From Trileptium ribeirensis (Eukaryota; Nematoda; Enoplea; Enoplida; Thoracostomopsidae): DNA of 64,000 bases. Of the stretch, positions 1 through 10,221 are shown piece after piece. The stretch covers positions 40,445 to 104,444 of the forward strand of contig JASANE010017636.1 in the NCBI GenBank assembly GCA_030248225.1, read 5' to 3'. The position numbers and the translations under genes are program-made. How positions within the stretch are numbered: position 1 is the stretch's first letter; each line of letters starts with the position of its first letter. The notes below the pieces were generated by a model that worked only from the letters and a program-made list of their open reading frames with translations, did not search any database and was not told where the DNA came from.

Positions 1-473
1 AGTCATGTCTGGATTTATAAACAATTTGAAATATACCGAAGACTGATCACTATCGGCCAGTTTCTTAGCAAGAATCAGAAAACTGTCACGAAACTTTTTA
101 TACAGAACCTTTTTCATTTATGGAGGATTGTTTTTTTATTACCATTTTTCCAAAGCAGAACACTGTTATAGTGCCACCAGCACAGTTACACCAATTAAGT
201 TTTGCTCTATGCAACCACTACCGTGGTTTCGGCGTTTCGGGTGGTTCATGCACATTAGCAATAAGTTGTTATTCTTTATATCTATATCTGAAGACTCCTC
301 TAAAATATTGTCAATTGCACAAGTGCTAAAAAAACTAACAGCTGTACTGCTATGGGGTGGATCACTGATTTTATCAGTACGGGATTGCACTAATTGTTCT
401 AAACGCTGTCGTTTTCGCTAGAATATGTAAAAAAGCTGTTCCACAGAACGTATAGAACAGATGTTGTCATCAA
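1..473. other. no gene seen
   Basis: AT-rich sequence with only short chance frames on both strands. I see no splice-bordered coding segment, RNA gene or repeat end here. Confidence 0.5.
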
Positions 474-1765
474 TATTTGAAACGGGGCGGACGAAGTGAG
501 TGGAGTTTCCAACTATAGCGTTGCTATCGACAAAAATCGTTTCATTTTTCCGTTTGTTTATATCATAACTGCTAACCACGGCCCTTCGATAAATGGGGCT
601 GTTTAACTTCGGGGGCCCACTGTTCATTATCGGGGGAAATCTCAAAGTGACGGAGGAATAAATTTGCTTAAAACAATAAATATTTCCATAGTTTTATGTA
701 GGTCACTGCCGTGCATATATATCTAAAATATAAACCGACGTTTCAGTATCAGAAGTGTGGTACTTAATTAATGTTTAAAAACATTTTGCGTACAAAAATT
801 TTTGGATTTAGTTGAACATGGGGATTTCGCCGAGTGAGGGAACTGACATTTGGGAAATCTCACTAATATGGGATTCGGAAAGTGGAGGCTCCCTCCACCC
901 ACACTGTGGATACGCTAGAACTCATCTCCGGATGGATGGATCTTCACAATTTTTTATTTGATAACAATTTCCGTCTTTTTGTGTCGTTTCATTAGACGCT
1001 AAACTTGTAGACCTCCTCTTCCATGTTGAAATGGGCCCCAAAGTGGTCACGGGTCACATTTTTTAAATTTGACCATCTGAGCATCTATCTTTCGCGATGC
1101 TGCGAAAAACCCGATAATTATTTCACTTAGAGCTGCAGCTTTGCTGTTGTGCATTTTTTGTGAGAGCTGCGTTTTCGAGCTAGAACGAAGCTATAAAAAT
1201 ACCCTAAAAAGTTAAAATTTCTAAATTTTTACAAGCTATGGGCTTATAGGATTATTTGACCCTTTAAACAAGTTTGTTTTATTGCTTCAACACCATTATT
1301 GGCTGTGTTATTAACCTTGCGTTTTTGAGCAAATTTTGGTACATTTTGGCACCAAAAATAGACAAATTTCGTCACTTTTCCAATACAGATGTATGTAGGT
1401 CAGTCCGACATGTCTATAGGTTTTTGAGGTTGCGCAATACGATAAAAGCAATTGTATTTGCGTGGTATTTACCAAGTAAGGCAAGTCTAAGGGGTGCTAC
1501 TACGTAAAACCATTCTTAAAGTTGGGGATTTGTAAATTTCAAGTTTTTGTCTTTTTGGTCATTGGAAGAAGAAATAATGATTTCTTAGGGTTTGATATAT
1601 TACTAAAATGACTGTAGCGTTGTCTTTGAAGTTTTTCCAGTGCATAATTACTATCATGGATCTTTAAGCGGGCTTAAGGGTCTGCATTTAAAGCGACATA
1701 ATGGTCTATAGAGTACCACACTCGTTCTCTTTCCCCTCGCGTTGCGAGTTACTAGTGTAATTTTA
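474..1765 (+). mobile_element. family A element, diverged copy (A0)
   Basis: The left end (about 480) reads GAAACGGGGCGGACGAAGTG, close to the family A start GAAACGGAGCGAGCGGAG. The right end (about 1715-1765) has CTCGTTCTCTTTCCCCTCGCG followed by GAGTTACTAGT, the family A right terminus. An internal 'aactcat..cggatggatgg' block near 915 also matches other copies. The middle is too diverged to align by eye, so this could be two fragments. No coding capacity is visible. Confidence 0.4.
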
Positions 1766-2141
1766 CATAGGTTCACTACCTGTTCTCGTCTAATTCACAT
1801 ACTCATATATTTACACCAGATGTCGAGATCGATAAATAACGTGATTTTTCGGGGCCCCTTGCGATCCTATCCGAACCCATTCGGTCCAGGTTCGTTTTAG
1901 GTCGGAGTATGTTGGAATGGTGCTTCGCGCCCAACTAAGAGGCACAAATGAAGATACAAGCTGTCGAATGCGAATCAATCTGCCAATCCAAAGCTGAGTT
2001 ATTAAAAACCCAATAACGTGACATTGTCAAATTCCACCACTACGTATATCCCTAGTAACAATTCTTTACTTCGCTCGTTTCATCCAGTATACTCTGAATA
2101 CAAATATCAGCTAATAAATATGTTTTAAGAAATTGCTGTAT
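1766..2141. other. 5' flank of the RFWD3-like gene
   Basis: No gene. An in-frame TAA at 2115 lies upstream of the first ATG of the RFWD3-like gene. A possible splice acceptor (TTTTAAG, about 2129) suggests that a 5' UTR exon may lie further upstream. I see no convincing core promoter. Confidence 0.35.
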
Positions 2142-2150
2142 ATGTATAAT

Positions 2151-2312
2151 ATGGCGTCACATGGTGTACGTGATGCTGGTAATATCACTGGTGGTATAGG
2201 AGCTATAAATGTTAATGGACGAAATGTGGAGTTAGATAACACCGTGTTCACCACAGAGATAGAACATTCACCGTCGCTGCATGTTATCGACGTCAGCAGA
2301 ACTGGCTTGGAA
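2151..2312 (+). CDS. RFWD3: RFWD3-like ubiquitin ligase, exon 1 (start)
   Basis: First coding exon, 54 codons from the ATG at 2151 (MASHGVRDAGNITGG...). Another in-frame ATG at 2142 would add three residues, and an in-frame stop at 2115 limits the start. The exon ends with GAA followed by the donor GTATGT, in phase 0. The encoded segment is Gly/Asn/Val-rich and acidic, with no recognised domain, as expected for the poorly conserved N-terminus of RFWD3. Assignment to this gene rests on phase (exon 2 starts in phase 0), strand and position, not on similarity, so it is less certain than the RING exons. Confidence 0.55.
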
Positions 2313-2754
2313 GTATGTTTAACGGTTCTTTAGTCAACTTACATACATAGTTTTGATACATTTATCCGAAGACATATATATTTACAGCAAGCAGAATTGT
2401 AATGATTCTGAGTTTTGAAACGTTATGGAAACTGAGTTTTCTGAAATTGTTACCAGTTGTCCAACACGAACTCTTTCCTCGTCTGTCAATGTCACGAATG
2501 ACTGATCATTGTATTGCTGGATTTTCACGTTTTTATTCGGCGCTTAATATAATGTAGTTGTGTGCGTAACGGTGTTTACTGTTAATGCGGTGGTGGAATA
2601 ATCACAAAAAATTCTTTTTAACTCTTATGCCATCTTCGAGTGGGTAGATTTCATGTTATTATGTCTTGTGTAATAACGGCATTTAAGGTAAAAATAAGGA
2701 AGAATGCGATTGTTTTGTAATCTATAGTGCAGCGCGAATATATTGCGTTTTTAG

Positions 2755-3217
2755 TGGTTATCGATAGGTTTATGTTCCACGAATCCGGTTTCGTGAATAT
2801 AGCTTGTTTTCAATTGTTTGGTTATATATTGCTTTTTCAGGATTTTTTGAACGGCCTGCACGGGTTTTTCGCTATTTTGAGTGCGATGATATAGTCATAC
2901 ATAGACTGTATGTACCGTACATTTCTGGCATTGACACTCGATTTAATATCGACAGTCGTCGAACCCGATTTGAGGAAAGACTTTAGCATGTTGTCACTTC
3001 ATTGGTTATGTACTATTTTCTGATTCTTTAGATAAGCTATTATAGGCTTTGTGACACGAAGAATACGGTGGTTCTGTTCCTCAGGCTCCGTCAGACCAGG
3101 AATATAATAAGGCTTCAGGGGCTCTAGAGGGTTTAGGGTGATACATCAAATAGAAAATCTGTCGCGAATGATTACGCATGACAATCGTAGATTGAATCAC
3201 GTTCGCTCATTTCACAG
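2755..3217 (+). mobile_element. family A element, 5'-truncated copy (A1)
   Basis: Lies in intron 1. It matches the right-hand part of family A: 'ggttatatattgctttttcagg', then 'ggcttcaggggctctagagggtttagggtgatacatcaaatagaaaatctgtcgcgaatgattacg', ending with CACGTTCGCTCATTTCAC near 3217. The left half and the terminal GAGTTACTAGT are absent. No coding capacity is visible. Confidence 0.4.
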
Positions 3218-3252
3218 TGATTTGTTTATTGTGAAATTTGCCAGTTTGAGCT

Positions 3253-3340
3253 GATGTTAGGTGAAGACATATACATTATGTATGTTTTGTGTAATTGGCC
3301 ATGTTGTTAATGGCCATAAAACATGTATAGACCTAACATC
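3253..3340. repeat. 88-bp foldback hairpin
   Basis: GATGTTAGGT (3253-3262) pairs perfectly with ACCTAACATC (3331-3340). GGCCAT (3298-3303) pairs with ATGGCC near the loop, and the arms between are partly complementary. It lies in intron 1. It could be a tiny foldback transposon. Confidence 0.5.
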
Positions 3341-3876
3341 TGCCCGGTTTTTAATGTTGGAAATATTTTTGGAAGCGGAATACCCTTTAAATTGACGAAT
3401 TTTTCCCTAGCAGTAACTTTGGCACTGCTTTTGGAAATAGAGTCAGTGATGCTTCAAGAATAAAGTAAGAAAATATTTTGTCAACAGTTATGAGGCGGAA
3501 AACACTAGCCAAAATTGAAAATGATACTTGATCTATTAGTGGTACGCACGTAATAGTTTTGTCGGTGGGAAATGCCCTATGGAGCAAAACTGAAATGAAA
3601 TACTAAACTGTCGCTTACTAAAACCAATGTATTGACTACATTGTACATAATGCATAATCGGTAACTTTCTGAAAAGCTCTAAATAATTGAGTAACCGGGT
3701 AGTGGCCGTTTGAGTTTTATTTACGCGGGAACATCTTTATTTTTCTATCGAAAGTAAATTCTCGGGTTTTATAATTTCAAGGTTTTACATCACGTTTGAA
3801 AATTACGAAGTAATAGGGTTATTATGAATATACGAAATCTTTTAGCATGTTTGCTTGTTACCGCATTGTTAGTTGA
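3341..3876. other. intron 1, no feature seen
   Basis: AT-rich intronic sequence between the hairpin and the A2 element. I see no exon, RNA gene or clear repeat. Confidence 0.4.
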
Positions 3877-5140
3877 ATCGAAGCTAGCAAAGCTATCGGA
3901 GTTTTCACGTAGGGTGTTAGGGGGAAAATCGTGAAAGCTTTTTGTCTGTTCTGTAATTCATAGCTCATTTTCGGATGGATGGGTTTCGACAATTTTTTGT
4001 TTAATAGCGAAAGTAACGACTCTGTTCGCCGCAAAGTAACGACGATGTGCCCTTTAGCTGAACTCGAGCAGCTCCGACAAAACCTTCCGCGTCAAAATGG
4101 AAAAGAACAGGGTTTTTAAGGATTCTTTGCAACAGGGACAGGGCGCTAGGGGAAAATCGTGAAAATTCTCTTTTGCCTATTTCTGTCATTCATAACTCAT
4201 CATCGGATTGATGTGTTTCGATAAATTTTTTATTCGATAGCAGAAGTGACGAGGATGTGTCCTTTAGTTGAATGCGAACACTTTCGACACCATCTTCGGG
4301 GTCAACACCATAAAAGAAAATTCTGACCATAGGAATACCAGTCTTACGTAGCCCATTTCTCGCGACACAGGCTTCGCATCGAAAAACCGAAGCTACCATG
4401 ATACCTACAACTTTGCTGACCACGACTTGTGGGATTTCTTCCTGGGCCGATGTAGACCCAAATATGGCCCTTCCATCCTTTGCCAAGAATAAGATTTTTA
4501 AAATTTCGGCATGTTACGCGTTTTTAGCTTACAACGAGTGTCTATTAAGTTATCCAGTACGCTGAATACGACGGTTTTGTTATTTAAACACAACTTTATT
4601 ATATTTAACCTTTTCCTGTGGTTTCAAGGATCTTACAGTCGACGAAACCGATTTCCAAATTGTTGTGAGTTTTCAATTATTTGCTTATTTATTGCTTGCA
4701 GGAAATCAGGAATTGTCTATATATAGGAATTGGTTTTTCCGTACACTGAATAGGATGGTTTGGTTATCTTAAAGTACACTCGAATATTTCACGCCTTTTT
4801 CAGACGTTTTCAATGGATATAGGTTCCATGAACCCGATTGCAAAAATATAGACTGTCTTTCAGTAGTTTGGTTACGTATTGCGTACAGGGCATCTAGAAT
4901 GGTCTATATAATGTTTTATCAAGCTGAATACGATGGTTCAGTTTATAGAGACTAACACTAATACGTCGTGCGATTTCAGTCTTTGATGGGTTTAGGCTGG
5001 GCGAGCCTTAGAGATTTCAGTGGCATCAGGGTTTCAGAGGTTTTAGTGTAGTATACATCAAACACAAAGCCTGTTACAAGTGATTACGCGAAATTACAAT
5101 TTCATGACACCACGCTCGCTCCGTGTCATCATCGTTTGCG
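3877..5140 (+). mobile_element. family A element (A2) with internal duplication
   Basis: A nearly full family A copy at the 3' end of intron 1. The left part begins with GCTAGCAAAGCTATCGGAG and TAGGGGGAAAATCGTGAAA. That left module is repeated: the gggaaaatcgtgaaa block at about 3920 recurs at about 4150, giving two units of roughly 240 bp. The right end is CACGCTCGCTCCGTGTCATC (about 5113), followed by GCGCG. It has no ORF longer than chance. It ends about 40 bp before exon 2, so it supplies the sequence directly upstream of the acceptor region. Confidence 0.6.
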
Positions 5141-5179
5141 CGTTAATATTGTTATGCATAATAACTTTTGATATCTCAG

Positions 5180-5323
5180 GTGTTCGACATCGGTGATGGC
5201 GGTTCTGTTAGTGTAGGCGATGCTCCGACTACCACTGATTGTAATCTTGATTCTGTACAAAGCTCATCGGATGCACGGTTGTCACAAAATGGTTTCTTCA
5301 ATGAATCAAAAGATGAAGGATTC
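5180..5323 (+). CDS. RFWD3: RFWD3-like ubiquitin ligase, exon 2
   Basis: A 144-bp exon (48 codons) with acceptor GATATCTCAG and donor GTAAGTATAA, phase 0 on both sides. It encodes an acidic, Ser/Thr-rich segment (VFDIGDGGSVSVGDAP...) ending ...NESKDEGF. Joined directly to the RING exon at 17314, it reads KDEGF-CCMIC, placing an acidic stretch just before the RING as in animal RFWD3. One Ser-Gln dipeptide (residues 89-90) is present. SQ sites in vertebrate RFWD3 are targets of checkpoint kinases, but one dipeptide is weak evidence. The pre-RING region is only about 102 residues, against roughly 280 in the human protein. Confidence 0.7.
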
Positions 5324-5395
5324 GTAAGTATAATCATTTGTTTTGAATTTTGAGCAATTGTATGCGCTTTGTTTTTCCTTTTGTGCCACGCTAAG

Positions 5396-5447
5396 GTATT
5401 TGATGTAGGCGAAGCACCAAACTGTGATTTAACATTAAGATTAATAG
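5396..5447 (+). pseudogene. possible relic duplicate of exon 2
   Basis: 72 bp after exon 2, following CACGCTAAG, the sequence encodes VFDVGEAPNCDLTLRL. This mirrors the exon 2 motif VFDIGD...VGDAPTTTDCNL with the middle eight residues missing. The reading ends in a TGA at once if not spliced, and a splice at the weak donor GTTGAT would break the phase. The best reading is a decayed tandem exon duplicate, not a used exon. Chance similarity cannot be excluded over so short a stretch. Confidence 0.3.
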
Positions 5448-5822
5448 GTTGATGGTTGACTAGAAAGAAAATGATGATTCGTCGGAGAAGACTAAAAAGA
5501 CACTGTTTTGTTATATTTTTAGAAATCCGTGTTCTAGGTTTTTTAAAGGTTCAAGAAATTAGGTTTTTTTAAAGTCGGATGTAAACAGCATTGGCGGTGG
5601 GGATCAATCTTTTTACTGAAATAAATTAGCGCTAATACCTATTTTTTCATTTCAGATAATTAAAACCAACTTCATTCTTAGCGGTATTCGTGTATCAGTA
5701 ACCGGAATTGGAACTTTTAATCGGAACAGGAATTATAATATAATTATTTAATCTTTTGACGTATTTGAGAAAAAAACTTGTTTTTGCAATATCCGGTGAT
5801 ATGCTACCGATTGATAAAACTC

Positions 5823-6200
5823 TGGCCTGTCCACAGTAGGGGGATGGTGGTGGGGAACCCCCACTTTCTAAATCCCCATGTTCGTGGTATTTTCCCCATG
5901 TCAGTCCGTCCCAACCCACTCTGCCGAAACCCCCGTGTTCAACTAATTCCAAAAATTTCTTATGTCTGAAAATTCATGTTTTTTTGTGTGCAAATTGTTT
6001 TTTAACATTACCACTTTATAATGCTAACATATCGTTTTAGCATGAAAATACATTCACGGTAGTAAAAATGCATGAAAATATGGAAATATTTAGTATTTTT
6101 AAGCAAAAGTTATCCTCCCACTTTTAATTTTCCCCCGAGAATGAATGTGGGTCCCACGAAGTTCCCGCACCCCACTTTTTGGAGGGCTGTGGACAGGCTA
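5823..6200. mobile_element. family C hAT-like MITE, copy 1
   Basis: It starts TGGCCTGTCCACAG and ends CTGTGGACAGGCTA, nearly perfect inverted ends. The interior aligns with copy 2 (19558-19943) throughout: the same C-rich ends (cccccacttt..ccccatgttcgtgg) and an AT-rich core ('atgcatgaaaatatggaaatatt'). No coding capacity. Flanks TAAAACTC / GCAACTTA do not form a convincing target duplication, unlike copy 2. It sits in intron 2. Confidence 0.8.
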
Positions 6201-6825
6201 GCAACTTATATTTATTTTTCGGTTTAGGCCACATAGAGGATACGCTCAAATCATAATGCATATGTAGATATTTACAAAAACTTTATTTTATTTGAAAAAA
6301 TATTAAGAACTCATTGCGTATAAAAAATTTATATTGATGTATCGCGTATAGAATTTTTAAATATTGTAACCTGGTCCGCGCATGTTAATTAAAGCAATGA
6401 AATCAATGCAAACGTAAGATTCTTCAGATGTGGTATTGTTTCTAAAAACGGGAAAAATTTCCATAAAAACGTTCGTTGTTTACATTTTTAGCAGAATGAT
6501 GTAAAGTGATGAGCATGTTTATGCCTCTGAAAAGTAGTTTATAATGAGTTGTTGTGCGTTCAGGATGTGCGTTCAGGGGCAACTTTTTTAATTGCTAATA
6601 TTGACCAATGAATTTATGATCTCAAAGCTTTGAAAACACTTATATAGATCGGGAACTTTTCCATAGTCTGTGCAGTTTTACTTCAAGTGTAAAAGAGATT
6701 GTGTGAACAGCGATTGGTACAAAATTGTGCATCGTGCTTCGGTATGGAAATCTTGTGCGTCGTTGGCTAACGAAGAAATACTTTGAGTAGTTCGGTGCTA
6801 TGGTAATGCTTCTTTTCAAACTGTT
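6201..6825. other. intron 2, no feature seen
   Basis: AT-rich intronic sequence between family C copy 1 and family A copy A3. No exon or RNA gene is recognisable. Confidence 0.4.
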
Positions 6826-7376
6826 ATAGAAACGAAGCGAGCGGAGTTTTTATTCAGGGCGCAACAGGAAATCCTGAAAATTTATTTTTGTCTGTTTCTA
6901 TGTGCTTTAGTCGAACGCGAACAGCTCCGACCCCATCTTCGCGGTCAAAATGGCAATAAGATTTCATTTCAGGGCACTAGGAGGGTATCCTGAAAATTTA
7001 TTTTTGTCTGTTTCTGTGGCCTTTAGTTGAACGCGAACAGCTACGACCCCCCATCTTCGCGGTCAAAATGGCAATAAGATGTTTTTAAGTGTTTTTGCCA
7101 AATCTTGCCATGCGAGTACCAGTCTTTCGCCGCCCATATCTCGCGACGCAGGCTTTGCATCGAAAAATAGATACCACGATACAGAATCAATCGAGATATG
7201 CAACTTTGCTCACTACGGATTTTTTGCGATATTCCCTGGGCCTCCGTGGTCCTGAATATGGTTCATCGTCCCTTTGCCAGAAATATTGATTTTTCAACTT
7301 CCAAACCACGCTGGATACGATAGTTTTGCTATTCAGTGTCCAATCTCACTAATATGCCTTTTCATGGGGCTTCAAA
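6826..7376 (+). mobile_element. family A element, left half (A3)
   Basis: The left terminus GAAACGAAGCGAGCGGAG lies near 6830. It is followed by the family A body ('gcgaacagctccgaccccatcttcgcggtcaaaatgg', then 'agtctttcgccgcccatatctcgcgacgcaggctttgcatcg'). The block with 'gaaaatttatttttgtctgtttct' is duplicated at about 6880 and about 6990. The copy is cut near 7376 by the palindrome and minisatellite that follow. Confidence 0.6.
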
Positions 7377-7379
7377 TGT

Positions 7380-7404
7380 GTAACGGATCCATACGGATCG
7401 TTAC
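7380..7404. repeat. 25-bp palindrome heading the 45-bp minisatellite
   Basis: GTAACGGATCCATACGGATCGTTAC is an imperfect palindrome. Related palindromes occur at 29427-29452 and 32442-32467, each followed by the same ...GATTAAT... start of the minisatellite unit. This looks like the defined end of a dispersed element. Confidence 0.55.
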
Positions 7405-7409
7405 GAGGT

Positions 7410-7805
7410 GGATTAATCTTGACCATAGCCTAATGGCAAATTTTATCGAAAACCCATAATCTTGGCCACACTCTAATGGCCAACATTTACCATAATCCTG
7501 GCCACACTCCAATGGCCAACATTTACGAACACCCCAATAATCCTGGCCACACTCCAATGACCAACACTTATAAATTCCCCAATAATCCTGGCCACAGTCC
7601 AATGGTCAACATTTAGTCGAAGACCCAAATAATCCTGGCCACAGTATAATGGCCAACATTTTGTCAAAAACAATTAATCCTGTCCACAGTATAATGGCCA
7701 ACATTTTTTCGAATACGCATAATCTTGTCCACAGTGTAATGGCCAGCATTTTGCCGAATCCCCTAATAAACCTGGCCATGGCATAATGGTCATCATTTTC
7801 GAATT
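7410..7805. repeat. 45-bp minisatellite, about 9 units
   Basis: Degenerate tandem units of 43-50 bp built on AATCCTGGCCACACTCCAATGGCCAACATTTA. Units recur at about 7419, 7463, 7497, 7542, 7587, 7637, 7680, 7727 and 7771. Single degenerate units follow the same palindrome at about 29450 and about 32470, so the array is an expansion inside one copy of a dispersed element. Repeat-derived reading frames on the minus strand are not treated as genes. Confidence 0.75.
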
Positions 7806-8371
7806 TAGTGGCGAATGTCCCCCAACGTAGAAAACCCGCGGAAATGACCCAACTGTGTACGAAACCCACTGTAGCACCAGAATACGTACGTAACTGGGCC
7901 CAGAACCAATCTATAACCCACTGTGTGCGCAAGCGAATGCATAAGCCGAATTTCTCGCGTATATACGTACCGACGGTAAAGCTCTGCCGTCACCCTATTT
8001 GTAAGCCGTATATAGATAGTACAAATCAGGAAACGTTACGTACATCAATCTCGCTACGAACTAAAGATTTTCGCCATAGCTCGGCCCGCACCGCCGACAG
8101 TTTTTGGTGATCAAACTGGGTATAGTTATACGTTACTGGGTACGTTACCGTATATACCTATATAGTTATGTAATTATTGATTGTAGGGCTCTAAAGGCTC
8201 GTTGGCACTTGAATCGCGTATTTATCTATCTATATATATAGTACCATCGTTTCATTGTACCTTGTTTGATGGTCATAAAGGCTCTTGTTACGTATTTTAT
8301 TAATGATGACTGTATCATATACGTATATGTATTCTTATATGCCATTGGAATTACCACCGATACTCGTATAT
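7806..8371. other. intron 2, no gene seen
   Basis: Contains a 100-codon frame (7808-8110) and shorter ones on the other strand. None has splice borders that fit the RFWD3-like gene or any recognisable motif. Simple TA-rich runs occur around 8150-8240. Confidence 0.35.
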
Positions 8372-8379
8372 GTTTTCAG

Positions 8380-9502
8380 CAGGGAGTAACCGAAATTCCG
8401 GTTCCGGTTGCGGTTCCGACAAAGTGCAAAAACCATACCGGAACAGGAATTCCGGTTCAAAAAAGTTTGTTTGAAATTTTCCACGTTTTTTGCTTCATCT
8501 GTGATCCAAACATATGTAATACATATTATACAATGATCAAGCTCCAATACAACCAAGCAAACGAAAAGAATAACTAAACAATTTGCCGTTTGAAACGTAA
8601 GTAGGGCACATAATTTCAGTAGGAATTTTTCGTAATAACCTGCAGGAGTTTGTTAACAACTCAAAGCCAGGTCGTTGCTTGTAGCAGCTATTTTACACAT
8701 CCATAAGTCTGTGCGGTACGTTTCAATTAAACCGTTCCAGTTCGGTAATAGAGTATGGCTAACGCAAAAGTACTTAGGGTATGCTTGGCTAACATAAATT
8801 GTTTCAAGAACCCGCCAATGCGCTTGTAGACTTGGTAAATCAGTCAAAATTGAAGTAAACTAACGTTATCTGCAACGCAGCTAGAAACTGCTTTCTTGGC
8901 AAAGAACTGTATTTATTGAAACTGTGCGAGCAGCATCACAGTGTGTCTCATTTATAGCATTCTGATTAGAAAGTTATCATCATTATCATCTAACTTACGA
9001 GCACTGTTTGTCCAAAGCTAGCCTAAACAGTGTACCTAATCAGAAAATTACCTTCTGTCTATTATTTTCTCTTAGAATCGTATAAACCAATAATTTCAAG
9101 TTTCCTACAGAAGAACATGTAACAAACGTTAAAGTAGTAAAGGAAGGCTACTGGAGAGAGACAGAGCGAAAGTATGTATTCTACGCTCCAAGCTTTGTAA
9201 GCATATTCGATTTTCGCAGTATACGCAATGGTATATAGTGGAAGGCATTTTTTGCTCGGGTGTCCAAAAATCGACATATTTGATCGATAAATAAACATTA
9301 TTAGCTTCCTCAGTCTCTTTAAAGTTTCAGAAAGGCAATAATACCATCGCAAAACATTAAGTTTAATGTAAAAGTTATTATTAATGCATTTTAAATCCAT
9401 TATACCTTCATTTCTTCCTTCATCTGTTTTATATATATAAATTTCGAAGACCAAGTGCCGGATCCGGTTTAAATGGACGGTTCCGGTTCCGGTTATTCCC
9501 TG
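8380..9502. mobile_element. family E hAT-like non-autonomous transposon, copy 1
   Basis: The left end CAGGGAGTAACCGAAATTCC and right end GGTTATTCCCTG are inverted repeats (CAGGGARTAACCGRAA). Both are followed inwards by a tract of CCGGTTCCGGTT motifs. The element is flanked by a perfect 8-bp duplication, GTTTTCAG (8372-8379 and 9503-9510), as produced by hAT-superfamily transposases. Its length is 1123 bp. I see no transposase; the longest frame (9062-9520, minus) has no recognisable motif and runs over the terminus. A second copy lies inverted at 24055-25981. Confidence 0.85.
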
Positions 9503-9510
9503 GTTTTCAG

Positions 9511-9979
9511 GTATACGCACAACGTCTGGCAGTCCTATTCGAATGTACTTATGTATATATAGATGTTAGCTTCGTATCATGTTCATACCATATTCTCGCA
9601 TTGTAAAGGCCGTAAAAGCGCCTGTAATTCATTATGTTTTTATACCGTTTATGATCGTTCTATATGTACCGTATGTTGTGCTGGTAGAGGCCGTAAAAGA
9701 GCCGATATATGCCAGAATTTTGTACCATTCTTACAGTTATAATGACATGTATCATTGATCATGAACGTATATATTCGTTGTATATTTATCGTGTTGTTGG
9801 CCACTAAAAACGCCACTAATTGTTGTAATTTCATGTCAGTTATATCATAATTGTATCTGTTATCGTACCTTGTAATGTACCAGTTTGGAGGCACCAGAAA
9901 TCGGGAATAATTTGTCTTGCCTAGGAGGATTTTAAGGGAAATTCTAGGGATTTTTGCGTTCGTAAAGTAGCGTTTTTGT
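9511..9979. other. intron 2, no gene seen
   Basis: TA-rich sequence. A 179-codon minus-strand frame starts at 10188 and runs to 9649. It crosses the start of the F repeat and includes its hairpins, so I do not call it a gene. Confidence 0.35.
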
Positions 9980-10141
9980 AGATTGAAATCACGAGTATGG
10001 TGAGCTCTTGCCATGCTCGACTTGAAGAAATTATAGGACGGTACGACTCCCCCGCTGAATCCAATATATATGTAAGTAGGAATCGCCCTACCCCGCGTGG
10101 TAGGACCGCAAAGTTTACTTCGATTTGTTGTAGGAAAGATT

Positions 10142-10221
10142 GGCCGTGACGGATACTCGTCACGACCGTCCTCACGAATGAGGACCACAAAAATGTGGCT
10201 GCTCGCCCGAAAACGAACAGC
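10142..10221 (+). other. cluster of RNA-type hairpins in family F, copy 1
   Basis: Successive short hairpins: CGTGAC/GTCACG (10145-10164), GTCCTCA/TGAGGAC (10168-10185), CCACA/TGTGG (10185-10198) and GCTGCTCG/CGAACAGC (10198-10221, one mismatch). Three of the four recur at the same place in copy 2, with changed loops and paired stems. I see no hammerhead core (CUGAUGA...GAAA). Confidence 0.6.

Noticed and set aside
7372..7932. Several 66-108-codon minus-strand frames with a CGQDYW-type repeat
   Set aside because: Translation of the 45-bp minisatellite; changes of frame between units and no independent support.
9649..10188. 179-codon minus-strand frame
   Set aside because: It crosses the start of family F and includes the hairpin cluster; the frame is not kept in the second F copy and no motif is seen.
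10142..10221. Hammerhead ribozyme in the F hairpin cluster
   Set aside because: No CUGAUGA or GAAA core in the right arrangement on either strand.
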